Shown here in pieces: positions 1-7,790 of a stretch of DNA of 64,000 bases. The notes beneath the pieces were generated by a model. It saw only the letters and a list, made by a program, of their open reading frames with translations. It was not told where the DNA came from and searched no databases. This DNA is from Trinickia mobilis. GTDB lineage: Bacteria > Pseudomonadota > Gammaproteobacteria > Burkholderiales > Burkholderiaceae. The stretch is taken from contig NZ_JAFLRF010000006.1 in assembly GCF_017315705.1 (NCBI RefSeq), positions 164,706-228,705 on the forward strand. Reading direction: 5' to 3'. Position numbers and translations under genes: made by a program. The first letter of the stretch is position 1, and each line of letters opens with the position of its first letter.

Positions 1-710
1 CCGAAGCGCTTCAGATAGCTCATGGCCTGGCCGGCATCGCCAGTGCCCCACCCCCACGGTTCGTAAATCGTCCACATCGGCATGTGCGCGAAGACGACGA
101 TCGGCGTACTGGACGAGCGGCCCTTCAGATCGTTTTCCAGCCAGGCGAGCTGGTCGTCGCCCAGGCTGCCCAAGCCGTTCGGCTTGAAATGCATGACGTT
201 GACGAGCGCGACAAAGTGCACGCCGCTGTGGTCGAAGCTGTAATAGCCTTTGTTGTCCGAGGCTTGACCGAAGCGGTTGAAGTATTCGGTACCAGGCCCG
301 TCGGTCACATCGTGCTCGCCGGGCACGGTGTGCAGCTCGGTGATCTTCAAGCCCGACAGCAGCTGGGCCGCGAGGTCGAACTCCTCCGGCTTCGAAAGGT
401 GCGTGATGTCGCCCGTGTGAATCGCGAGCGCCGGCTTGACCGGCATCGCGTTGACGAAGTCAATCGTCTGCCTGAGCGTGCCCGCGACATCCGGATTGGC
501 TTCCTTGTTGAAGCCAATATGAGAGTCGCTGATCTGCAGGAACAGGGGAACCCCCGAGGCGGCTGACGAGCCCTTCGCTGTGGCCGCGAGGGCTAATTCC
601 ACCGGCGTGAGAATTCCGCCGCTCAGGACAAACACGGTGCCTACGCCACCGAAGGCGAGACATTTCAACGCGCCGCGGCGCGACGGATCGGATGGAAGAT
701 CTGACGACAT
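1..710 (-). CDS. Tat-exported metallophosphoesterase (3' end outside window)
   Basis: Calcineurin-like phosphoesterase, probably periplasmic. The ATG is at 708-710 on the minus strand. The N-terminus carries SRRGALK followed by a hydrophobic stretch and an Ala-rich region, which fits a twin-arginine signal peptide. After it come the family metal-site motifs in order: ISDSH (D-x-H box), HTGDITH (GD box) and PGEHD (the GNHD box with Glu for Asn), then HSGVHF and FAHMPMW further on. About 236 codons are present and the C-terminus lies beyond base 1. The family hydrolyses phosphomono- or diesters, but the substrate cannot be read from sequence. Upstream, 711-1052 holds no recognisable gene. The fold is secure and the physiological role is unknown. 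Confidence 0.88.
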   Translation of the reverse strand, partial: MSSDLPSDPSRRGALKCLAFGGVGTVFVLSGGILTPVELALAATAKGSSAASGVPLFLQISDSHIGFNKEANPDVAGTLRQTIDFVNAMPVKPALAIHTGDITHLSKPEEFDLAAQLLSGLKITELHTVPGEHDVTDGPGTEYFNRFGQASDNKGYYSFDHSGVHFVALVNVMHFKPNGLGSLGDDQLAWLENDLKGRSSSTPIVVFAHMPMWTIYEPWGWGTGDAGQAMSYLKRF

Positions 711-1052
711 GGTGCCCTCGCGATTAGGTCCGGGAAGCAGTCCGCCGGATCATCCAACGGGCCTCCCGAATGGGTTCGAGAGCTAATACTGCCGGGTCAT
801 CCGTTTTATTCCCGCCTGCCGGACATTTCGAATGAATTCGTGGCCTTGTCGTTGCCGGCTAGTCTACGGCGAGCGGGTTGCACGGCCGGGCAAACGGTTT
901 TTTTGAAGGCGTGGGAATATCCGGCGACGAAACGGCGTCTCCTCATTGCCTATCGCCCAACAAAACGCAGTCAGCAAAAGCACCGGCGGCGGCACTCCGG
1001 TCAATACCGCGAATTAAACGTACACGTGGTTTGGACATGCTCAATCGAAGCG

Positions 1053-1583
1053 ATGCCTCGCATGAGCTATCAGGAAAAGAAGGTGAAACCGTCTCTGCGT
1101 CTATTGCAACTCGGATCGGGTGTCGTGCTGCTGACCTATCTCTTTCTCCACCTGGTCAATCACGCACTGGGGATCTGGTCGCTGGATCTTGCCGGACGTG
1201 GCCTCATATTGGCGCTGCATCTGTGGCACGGCATGCCCGGAACGATCCTGCTGTACGGCGCGGCCTCCCTGCATTTTGCACTGGCTTTGCACACGATCCA
1301 CGGACGCCGCCACTGGGCGCTCCCGCCTACCGAATGGATTCGCCTGTGGGCGGGACTCAGTCTTCCTTTACTGCTTATCCGCCATGCGGTGGGAACCCGG
1401 CTCGCCGCTTCGCTCTATGGCTTCGAACCGAACTATGAACGGATCGTGATCTCGCTGATCACGAGCGGCACGCAGGGCTTGCAACTTGCGCTGCTCGCGC
1501 CGGGGTGGATACACGGTTGCGACGGATACGTAAGACGCCGGTTAATGCGTGACGTACGACTGCGGGATCTCGAGCTCGCATAA
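1053..1583 (+). CDS. Truncated membrane domain of an adenylate/guanylate cyclase-like protein
   Basis: A 176-residue membrane protein with hydrophobic segments LLQLGSGVVLLTYLFLH, LLYGAASLHFALAL and LSLPLLLIRHAVGTRL. The His-rich segment HLVNHALGI resembles the fumarate-reductase-like membrane anchor found at the N-terminus of some proteobacterial class III adenylate cyclases. No cyclase catalytic domain follows: the frame ends at 1583 and a LysR gene begins on the other strand at 1621. I infer a 3'-truncated relic that may still be expressed as a membrane protein. The start could be 1053 or 1062. GAAG just upstream is a weak ribosome-binding site. Family assignment is from memory of the pattern. 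Confidence 0.55.
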   Translation: MPRMSYQEKKVKPSLRLLQLGSGVVLLTYLFLHLVNHALGIWSLDLAGRGLILALHLWHGMPGTILLYGAASLHFALALHTIHGRRHWALPPTEWIRLWAGLSLPLLLIRHAVGTRLAASLYGFEPNYERIVISLITSGTQGLQLALLAPGWIHGCDGYVRRRLMRDVRLRDLELA

Positions 1584-1620
1584 CCCGCCTCCCCCTTCCG
1601 ACCGGCTGCGCAGAGCCAGC

Positions 1621-2550
1621 TCAATCGCCGCATGGTGATCCGGCACCCGCGCAGGCTCGCAAGCTATCCAGGGCGGCTGAGACCGCAGTCCGGCTGAGGC
1701 TGTCGGGGCGCCAGTACATCGACACAGAACCGAACCCCGCGAGTTGCACCGGCAAAATCTTCACAACGTTCATGCGCTCGAAACGCAGTGCGCCCCGATG
1801 CGACGCGACGCCCAACAAATCGGTGTGGTTGAGGAGCGTAATGTTGAGAATCGTCGAATTCGATTCCACGCAACGACTCGGCATCGTCTGTCCGGCGGCC
1901 GCGAGGGCAGTCTCGAACGCGGTGCGCACTGGCGTGCCGCGAGGCCACACGATCCACTGGTAGGCGAGCAGATCTTCCCAGTCGAGGGTGCGTCTCTCGG
2001 CCAATGGATGTTGCGGCCGACAGACCAAATGAATCGGCTCCATATAGAGAATCTCGGCTTCGATCTGCGGGTCCGCATTTTCAGGAGCCGAGCGGCCGAC
2101 GACGATGTCCAGTTCGCCGCGGATGAGCTGTGGAATCAACAGGTTCATCGTGCTTTCGACAAGCCGCACCTGCGCCCGCGGCAGACGCAGCAACAGACGC
2201 GATACGGCAAGCGGCACCGTATCCGAGGACGCTACGCCCGACGTACCGATTGCCACGAGCCCGCTGCCGCCGTCGCGCAAGGCCTGCATATCGTCGCGCG
2301 CGCCATCGAGATGCGCCTCGATGCGCCGGGCGTGCTCGATCAGCGAATCACCGTAGGCAGTCGGCCTGAGACCACGCGCATGCCGCTCGAACAGGGGCAA
2401 TCCGACATCCGCTTCGAGTTCCTTGAGCCACTTGGATAGCGCGGGCTGTGTCGTATTGAGGTCTGCCGCCGACTGGCTGAGGTTGCCGGTCTCGGCCAGA
2501 CTGAGAAGTACCTGCAGATGCCTCAGGCGCAGTCGATAGGTCCAGTCCAT
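1621..2550 (-). CDS. LysR-type regulator of the gentisate cluster
   Basis: A 309-residue LysR-family transcription factor. The N-terminal winged HTH reads LSLAETGNLSQSAADLN then TTQPALSKWLKELE, and the C-terminal half is a periplasmic-binding-protein-like effector domain. The ATG at 2548-2550 is preferred over the GTG one codon earlier because GAGG lies 8 bases upstream. It is divergent from the gentisate dioxygenase gene across a 149-base region that holds an inverted repeat of LysR type (2569-2588). That arrangement suggests it controls the pathway with gentisate, 3-hydroxybenzoate or an intermediate as inducer. The inducer is inferred. Confidence 0.93.
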   Translation of the reverse strand: MDWTYRLRLRHLQVLLSLAETGNLSQSAADLNTTQPALSKWLKELEADVGLPLFERHARGLRPTAYGDSLIEHARRIEAHLDGARDDMQALRDGGSGLVAIGTSGVASSDTVPLAVSRLLLRLPRAQVRLVESTMNLLIPQLIRGELDIVVGRSAPENADPQIEAEILYMEPIHLVCRPQHPLAERRTLDWEDLLAYQWIVWPRGTPVRTAFETALAAAGQTMPSRCVESNSTILNITLLNHTDLLGVASHRGALRFERMNVVKILPVQLAGFGSVSMYWRPDSLSRTAVSAALDSLRACAGAGSPCGD

Positions 2551-2568
2551 CACGCCACCTCATTGGAG

Positions 2569-2588
2569 CCATATCCAAAAAAGTATGG
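2569..2588. promoter_or_regulatory. Candidate LysR operator between regulator and gentisate genes
   Basis: The inverted repeat CCATA-N10-TATGG lies in the divergent intergenic region, about 110 bases before the dioxygenase start and 19 bases before the LysR start. The surroundings are AT-rich, unlike the flanking genes. LysR proteins typically bind interrupted dyads in such positions. Assigned by position and symmetry only. Confidence 0.4.
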
Positions 2589-2699
2589 ATTATAGGAATT
2601 CGTTATTTTACGGGGTATATCTCAAAAGCGTATAAATGATGCAGACGATCCATCAAACGAGACCGGCACCATGCCAGAGCGACCGATCAAGGAGACGAC

Positions 2700-3731
2700 A
2701 TGAACGAACACCGCGCCGCCTACTACGAACTGATCGCCCGGCGGCAGATGGCGCCGCTCTGGGAATCGCTCCACAACCTCGTGCCCCCTCAACCGAAGCC
2801 GCAAGCGAAGGCGGCGATATGGCAGTACGCACAGATTCGCGACCTGGTGATGCAGGCGGGCGCAGTCATCAGTGCCGAAGAAGCGGTGCGCCGGGTGCTG
2901 GTGCTGGAAAATCCCGGACTGCCGGGCAAGTCGAGCATTACGCCGAGTCTTTACGCCGGACTTCAGCTGATCCTGCCCGGCGAGATCGCGCCCAGTCATC
3001 GCCATACGCAATCGGCGCTGCGATTCATCATCGAAGGCCGGGGGGCATGGACCGCGGTCAACGGCGAACGCACGACGATGCGTCCCGGGGATTTCATCAT
3101 CACGCCCTCATGGACGTGGCACGACCACGGCAACCCGTCCGCCGAGGACGGCGGCGAGCCGGTGGTGTGGCTCGACGGACTCGATATTCCGCTCGTCGCC
3201 AGTCTCGACGCCGGCTTTGCGGAAAGCTTCCCGGAAGCGACCCAACCCGTCACGCGCCCCGAAGGCTACAGCTTCGCCCGCTTCGGCCACAACATGGCGC
3301 CGGTGCGTGAACGCGTATCGGATCCCACCTCGCCGATCTTCAGTTATCCGTACGAACGCAGCCGCGAGGCACTGGACAAGCTGTATCGCCACGGCGATCT
3401 CGACGCGTGGGACGGCGTGAAGCTGCGCTATGTGAACCCGATGACGGGTGGCTGGCCGATGCCGACGATGGCAACGTTCATGCAGTACCTGCCGGCCGGC
3501 TTCCAGGGCCGAACCTCGCGCAGCACCGACGCCACGGTCTATTGCGTGGTCGAAGGGCATGGCACGGCGCACATCGGCGACGCCGAGTTTTCGTTCTCGA
3601 AGCACGACGTGTTTGTCGCACCGTCATGGCAGCCGGTGCGCTTGTCGGCGCTCGCCGAGAGCGTCCTGTTCAGCTATTCCGACCGGCCGGTGCTCGCTGC
3701 GCTGAACCTGCTGCGCGAAGAGCGCATCTGA
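2700..3731 (+). CDS. Gentisate 1,2-dioxygenase
   Basis: Ring-cleavage enzyme converting gentisate (2,5-dihydroxybenzoate) and O2 to maleylpyruvate, cytosolic and Fe(II)-dependent. The 343 residues match the family length. Two cupin domains are visible. The first carries [15 protein letters not shown] with metal ligands His100 and His102, and TWHDHG with His141. The second cupin is more degenerate ([14 protein letters not shown]), as usual for this bicupin family. AAGGAG lies 7 bases before the ATG, an excellent ribosome-binding site. It is the first gene of a four-gene forward cluster for the glutathione-dependent gentisate route. In naphthalene/salicylate degraders the equivalent is named nagI. 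Confidence 0.95.
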   Translation: MNEHRAAYYELIARRQMAPLWESLHNLVPPQPKPQAKAAIWQYAQIRDLVMQAGAVISAEEAVRRVLVLENPGLPGKSSITPSLYAGLQLILPGEIAPSHRHTQSALRFIIEGRGAWTAVNGERTTMRPGDFIITPSWTWHDHGNPSAEDGGEPVVWLDGLDIPLVASLDAGFAESFPEATQPVTRPEGYSFARFGHNMAPVRERVSDPTSPIFSYPYERSREALDKLYRHGDLDAWDGVKLRYVNPMTGGWPMPTMATFMQYLPAGFQGRTSRSTDATVYCVVEGHGTAHIGDAEFSFSKHDVFVAPSWQPVRLSALAESVLFSYSDRPVLAALNLLREERI

Positions 3732-3792
3732 GCCGCGCACCCACCTGTCGCATCCCTCTGTTTCCTCCTTTTGCACGAGCGAGTCGATCATC

Positions 3793-4491
3793 ATGGCATT
3801 TGTTTTCCCGCCCGAAGCACCCGTCGGGATTCCCGTCGCCGGCAGCGACGACCTGTTTGCGGTGCGCCGCGTTTACTGCGTCGGCCGCAACTACGCGGCA
3901 CATGCGCGCGAGATGGGTTTCGATCCGGACCGCGAGCCGCCGTTCTTCTTCTGCAAGCCCGCCGACGCCGTGGTGCCGGTCGCGCACGGCGACACGCTCG
4001 AACTCGCCTACCCGGCGCAGACGCAGAACTACCACTATGAGGCGGAACTGGTCGCCGTCATCGGCAAGGGTGGCTCGGACATTCCGCTGAGTCAGGCGCT
4101 CGACCACGTCTGGGGCTATGCGGTCGGCCTCGACATGACGCGGCGCGACCTGCAGATGAAGATGCGCGAGATGGGCCGCCCGTGGGAAATCGGCAAGGCG
4201 TTCGACCGTTCGGCGCCGGTCGGCCCGGTTCACCCGGCCAGCTCGGTCGGTCATTTCGAGCAGGGCGCGTTGTGGCTTACGGTCAACGGCGAGACGAAGC
4301 AGAAGAGCGATGTGTCCCATCTGATCTGGTCGGTGGCCGAAACGGTCGCCGATCTCTCCAGGTTCTTCCGTCTCGAAGCAGGCGATGTGATCTTTACCGG
4401 CACGCCTGAAGGCGTCGGCGCGGTGAAGGCCGGGGATGTGATGGCCGTCGGCGTCGAGCGTCTCGGCGAACTGACGGTGCGAGTCGTCTGA
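3793..4491 (+). CDS. Fumarylpyruvate hydrolase (FAH family)
   Basis: Hydrolyses fumarylpyruvate to fumarate and pyruvate, the last step of the gentisate pathway. The 232 residues contain the FAH-fold metal site: NYHYEAELVAVIG supplies two acidic ligands and GYAVGLDMTRRD the next. The end, FTGTPEGVGAV, is the diagnostic FAH-family turn. The gene starts 61 bases after the dioxygenase stop and ends 22 bases before the isomerase, so the genes are probably cotranscribed. Equivalent to NagK of the nag system. The FAH family also hydrolyses other acylpyruvates, but gene context makes fumarylpyruvate the likely substrate. Confidence 0.93.
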   Translation: MAFVFPPEAPVGIPVAGSDDLFAVRRVYCVGRNYAAHAREMGFDPDREPPFFFCKPADAVVPVAHGDTLELAYPAQTQNYHYEAELVAVIGKGGSDIPLSQALDHVWGYAVGLDMTRRDLQMKMREMGRPWEIGKAFDRSAPVGPVHPASSVGHFEQGALWLTVNGETKQKSDVSHLIWSVAETVADLSRFFRLEAGDVIFTGTPEGVGAVKAGDVMAVGVERLGELTVRVV

Positions 4492-4513
4492 ACCCAACCT
4501 GGCGGACGCTATC

Positions 4514-5155
4514 GTGCAGCTTCATAGCTTTTTCAACAGTTCGACGTCCTGGCGTGTGCGGATCGCGCTCGCGCTCAAAGGGCTCGCATACGACTACCTG
4601 CCGGTCGATATCCGTGCAGGCGCTCATCGCGCGCCGGACTATGTCGACCACGTCAATCCGTCGGCATCGGTACCTGCGCTCGTCGATGGCGGCTTTCACC
4701 TGGGACAGTCGCTCGCGATCATCGAATGGCTGGACGCGCATTATCCGGAGCCCCGGCTGGTTCCGCTCGAGGTCGAAGCTCGGGCACGCGTGCTCGAACT
4801 TTCTTATTTGATTGCGTGCGACATCCACCCGCTCAACAACCTGCGCGTGCTGCGCTACGTGCAGGACGTGCTTGGCGTGACGCCGGAACAGAAGGATGCG
4901 TGGTACCGGCACTGGATTGCGCAAGGCATGGCGAGTGTCGAGCGTTTGCTCGCGCGATATGGCCGCGGTCCGTGGTCCTTCGGCGCGGAGCCTACGCTGG
5001 CCGATTGCTGCCTCGTGCCGCAAATCGCAAACGCGCAACGAATGGGCTGCGATCTGGGCGCCTACCCGCGCAGCCTTGCGGTTTACCAACACGCGATCGA
5101 ACACCCGGCGTTCGACGTGGCCCGGCCCGCGCGCCAGCCGGATTACAAAGCTTGA
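4514..5155 (+). CDS. Maleylpyruvate isomerase, glutathione-dependent (zeta GST-like)
   Basis: Isomerises maleylpyruvate to fumarylpyruvate using glutathione. The 213 residues show the zeta-class glutathione-transferase N-terminus FFNSSTSWRVRIALALKG, where the SST motif binds glutathione. The glutathione-site turn NPSASVPALVDGG follows, then an all-helical C-terminal domain. The start is a GTG at 4514. This position in the operon, between the hydrolase and the hydroxylase, separates it from the maleylacetoacetate isomerases that share the fold. It corresponds to NagL. Confidence 0.92.
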   Translation: MQLHSFFNSSTSWRVRIALALKGLAYDYLPVDIRAGAHRAPDYVDHVNPSASVPALVDGGFHLGQSLAIIEWLDAHYPEPRLVPLEVEARARVLELSYLIACDIHPLNNLRVLRYVQDVLGVTPEQKDAWYRHWIAQGMASVERLLARYGRGPWSFGAEPTLADCCLVPQIANAQRMGCDLGAYPRSLAVYQHAIEHPAFDVARPARQPDYKA

Positions 5156-5172
5156 GCCAGCGGAGGACAGAC

Positions 5173-6381
5173 ATGAGTAGGACAAGCAAGGGCACTCGCC
5201 GTGTGATCGTGGTCGGCGGCGGCATCGGCGGCCTCGCCGCGGCGCTTGCGCTGGCCCGGCAGAATATCAGCGTCGAATTGCTGGAACAGGCGCCCGAGAT
5301 CGGAGAGATCGGCGCCGGCATCCAGCTCGCAGCGAACGCCTTCAACGCGCTCGACGCGCTCGGCGTGGGAGAGGCGACTCGCCGTCGCGCGGTCTTTACC
5401 GACTATCTGAAGCTGATGGATGCAGTCGACGCCAGCGAGGTCGTGCGAATCGACGTCGGCGCGCCGTATCGGCAGCGCTTCGGCAATCCTTATGCCGTGA
5501 TCCATCGCGCGGATATTCACCTGTCGATCCTCGAAGCGGTTCAGGCGAGTTCGCTGATTCAGTTTCGCACCAACACGCAGGTGCAGTCTCTCGCGCAAGA
5601 TGAAAGCGGTGTGACCGTCACCGATCAACGCGGCACGCGGTATCGGGCCGATGCAGTCATCGGCTGCGACGGCGTCAAGTCAGTGATACGCGCCGCCCTG
5701 ATCGGCGACGACCATCATGTGACCGGGCATGTCGTCTATCGCGCAGTGGTCGACTTGGAGAACATGCCGGCCGATCTCCGGATCAACGCGCCGGTGGTGT
5801 GGGCCGGACCGCACTGTCACCTCGTGCACTATCCGTTGCGCGGCGGCCAGCAATACAACCTCGTCGTGACGTTCCATAGCCGTCAACAGGAGCAATGGGG
5901 TGTCACCGACGGCAGCAAGGAGGAGGTGCTGTCGTATTTCGAAGGCATTCACCCATTGCCGCATCAAATGCTGGACCGCCCAACCTCGTGGAAGCGTTGG
6001 GCCACGGCCGACCGCGATCCTGTCGAGCGTTGGAGCATTGGCCGTGTCACGTTGCTCGGTGACGCGGCTCATCCGATGACGCAGTACCTCGCGCAGGGCG
6101 CATGTCAGGCGCTCGAGGATGCAGTCACGCTCGGAGCGGCTATCGAAGCCGCCGATGGTGACTTCGACTCCGCGTTCGCGCTGTATGAAAGAGCACGCAT
6201 TCCGCGCACGGCGCGCGTGCTGTATTCGGCTCGGGAGATGGGCCGGATTTATCATGCGAAGGGCGTCGAGCGTCTGGTGCGCAACTCGCTGTGGGTCGAG
6301 CGCACGCAGGAGCAGTTCTACGACGCGTTGCAGTGGTTGCACGGATGGCGCGCCGACGCGTGTTTGAAAGGCGTCGTCTGA
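5173..6381 (+). CDS. 3-hydroxybenzoate 6-monooxygenase (FAD-dependent)
   Basis: Group A flavoprotein hydroxylase making gentisate from 3-hydroxybenzoate with NADH and O2. It has 402 residues. The N-terminal FAD-binding motif is VVGGGIGGLAAALALA (about residues 13-28), the DG motif is VIGCDGVKS, and the GD motif is LLGDAAHPMTQYLAQGA near residue 296. CHLVHYPLRGG and the C-terminal EMGRIYHAKG region resemble characterised 3-hydroxybenzoate 6-hydroxylases. The ATG at 5173 is chosen because GGAGG lies 8 bases upstream and just after the previous stop; an open frame runs further upstream but overlaps the isomerase. Salicylate 5- or 1-hydroxylase activity is a less likely alternative. Confidence 0.92.
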   Translation: MSRTSKGTRRVIVVGGGIGGLAAALALARQNISVELLEQAPEIGEIGAGIQLAANAFNALDALGVGEATRRRAVFTDYLKLMDAVDASEVVRIDVGAPYRQRFGNPYAVIHRADIHLSILEAVQASSLIQFRTNTQVQSLAQDESGVTVTDQRGTRYRADAVIGCDGVKSVIRAALIGDDHHVTGHVVYRAVVDLENMPADLRINAPVVWAGPHCHLVHYPLRGGQQYNLVVTFHSRQQEQWGVTDGSKEEVLSYFEGIHPLPHQMLDRPTSWKRWATADRDPVERWSIGRVTLLGDAAHPMTQYLAQGACQALEDAVTLGAAIEAADGDFDSAFALYERARIPRTARVLYSAREMGRIYHAKGVERLVRNSLWVERTQEQFYDALQWLHGWRADACLKGVV

Positions 6382-6389
6382 CGCGGCCC

Positions 6390-6573
6390 GACTACCTGCG
6401 AGCAACTGGACGAGCCGCCCATCGCGGATGTCGGCATCGACGGCGTAGCGATGAATCAACCCGACGCCTGCGCCTGCCAGCAGCGCCTCGCGGTGCCCAA
6501 CGATCTGGTCGAAATTGCAACGGAGGATGGCCTCTGGTAGAACGACAAGATTCGGTTGGAGCGTACCAATGGA
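6390..6573 (-). pseudogene. Remnant of a LysR-family regulator (effector domain)
   Basis: The reverse strand reads an uninterrupted piece of a LysR C-terminal domain. It contains AILRCNFDQIVGHREALLAG, then AGVGLIHRYAVDADIRDGRL. It is bounded upstream by a stop at 6574-6576 and has no start or HTH domain. It sits between the 3-hydroxybenzoate hydroxylase and an intact LysR gene on the opposite strand, overlapping the start of the latter by a few bases. It is therefore a deletion relic, not an expressed gene. Confidence 0.6.
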
Positions 6574-7486
6574 TCAGATCACTGACCTCAATGACCTTCG
6601 GCTCTTCGCGCAGGTGGTCGAGCACGGCAGCTTCACAGCAGCCGCCCGCAGCCTCGGCGCCCAGACGTCGAAGCTCAGCCGGCGCATTCGCGCATTGGAG
6701 GAGGAGCTTGGCGTCCGTCTGCTCAATCGCACGAGCCGAAGCTTGTCTTTGACGGAAACCGGGCGGCAGTTCTACCAGCATTGCATTGCCCTGGTGTCAG
6801 AATCCAAGGCCGCCAAAGACATGGTGGACCAGACGCGGAGCAAGCCGCAGGGCACCGTGCGAATCAGTTGCCCCGTGGCACTACTGAACTCCGGCGTCTC
6901 CTCGATCATTTCGCAATACATTCAGGACAATCCCCAAGTGCAGGTTCTGCTCGATGCGACGAACCGCCGTGTGGACGTGGTCGAGGAAGGCCTGGACTTT
7001 GCGATCCGGGTCAGGCTTCCGCCACTGGAAAACACCGATCTCGCGGTTCGGCAACTGGGCTTGTCCATCCAGATTCTGGTCGCCGGTACAGAATTGGCGG
7101 CGCGCCATCCGGCGCCCAACTCGATCGAATCCTTGAGGGAATGGCCCACGCTCTCAATGGCCAGCGGCAGCGAGAAATTTGTCTGGAATCTGACGAACGC
7201 TAACGGGCAGGTGACGTCCTGGACGCATCAGCCCCGATTGGCGACGGACGACCTGGCCAGCCTGCGGATTGCGGCGATAGGGGGACTCGGCGTGGCAGTG
7301 CTGCCTCGGGAGTTGGTGGCCGCCGACATTCAGGCCGGAACGCTGCGACATCTGCTGCCGGATCTGTCTACGACGCCGGGGCTCGTGCATGCGGTTTTCC
7401 CCACGCGCCGAGGCATGGTTCCGGCCGTTCGTCACCTGCTCGACGCGCTCGTTGCGGGATTCGAAGAGCTGACCCGGACGTGGTAG
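6569..7486 (+). CDS. LysR-type transcriptional regulator
   Basis: A 305-residue LysR regulator of the CrgA/YhjC-like branch. The HTH is FAQVVEHGSFTAAARSLGAQ then TSKLSRRIRALEEELG, followed by an effector domain containing VSIISQYI-type and NRRVDVVEEGLDFAIRV segments. The ATG at 6569 gives the standard N-terminus MDQITDLNDLRLFAQ; an upstream in-frame ATG at 6515 would add a non-homologous tail. It lies 187 bases downstream of the gentisate genes in the same direction, and no divergent partner gene survives next to it. The target is therefore unclear: it may act on the gentisate operon or on the acyl-CoA genes to the right. Confidence 0.9.
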   Translation: MDQITDLNDLRLFAQVVEHGSFTAAARSLGAQTSKLSRRIRALEEELGVRLLNRTSRSLSLTETGRQFYQHCIALVSESKAAKDMVDQTRSKPQGTVRISCPVALLNSGVSSIISQYIQDNPQVQVLLDATNRRVDVVEEGLDFAIRVRLPPLENTDLAVRQLGLSIQILVAGTELAARHPAPNSIESLREWPTLSMASGSEKFVWNLTNANGQVTSWTHQPRLATDDLASLRIAAIGGLGVAVLPRELVAADIQAGTLRHLLPDLSTTPGLVHAVFPTRRGMVPAVRHLLDALVAGFEELTRTW

Positions 7487-7516
7487 AGCGCCCGCCTTCA
7501 AAGCCCCCGCCGCCCC

Positions 7517-7787
7517 GAAGGCCGGATCGGTATAGCGCCGCGGGCCGATCAGTTTTGAAAGCACCGACAGCCGCGCAGGCACCATGATCACCCCGGCAGA
7601 CGTGGCCGCGATACGGGATCAGGGGGACGGGCGAGCCGCCAACGCCGGGGACGTCGAAGACGATGACTGTCACGTCGTCCAGTGCCGCAACGAACGGCTC
7701 AACCAGTTCGAGATTCGCGCCGATGCCGTTGAACAAGAGCAGCGGCGGCGAGGCGTCGCTACCGCGCACTCCTGGCAAGGTCTTCAC
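7517..7787 (-). pseudogene. Internally deleted intracellular poly(3-hydroxyalkanoate) depolymerase (phaZ-like) remnant
   Basis: From a GTG at 7787 the reverse strand reads PLLLFNGIGANLELVEPFV and VIVFDVPGVGGSPVP, the signature N-terminal part of medium-chain PHA depolymerases (alpha/beta hydrolases). After the PYR at about 7606 the homology jumps to another frame. There MIMVPARLSVLSKLIGPRRY from 7591 matches a stretch that normally lies some 80 residues later, after the nucleophile elbow. The catalytic Ser (GxSxGG) region is absent. The remnant begins 3 bases after the stop codon of the acyl-CoA synthetase, so the two may once have formed an operon. It is not functional. Confidence 0.65.
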
Positions 7788-7790
7788 CGA

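Noticed and set aside
4726-5172. N-terminal extension of the 3-hydroxybenzoate hydroxylase
   Set aside because: It overlaps the maleylpyruvate isomerase gene in another frame and lacks flavoprotein homology; the ATG at 5173 has a good ribosome-binding site.
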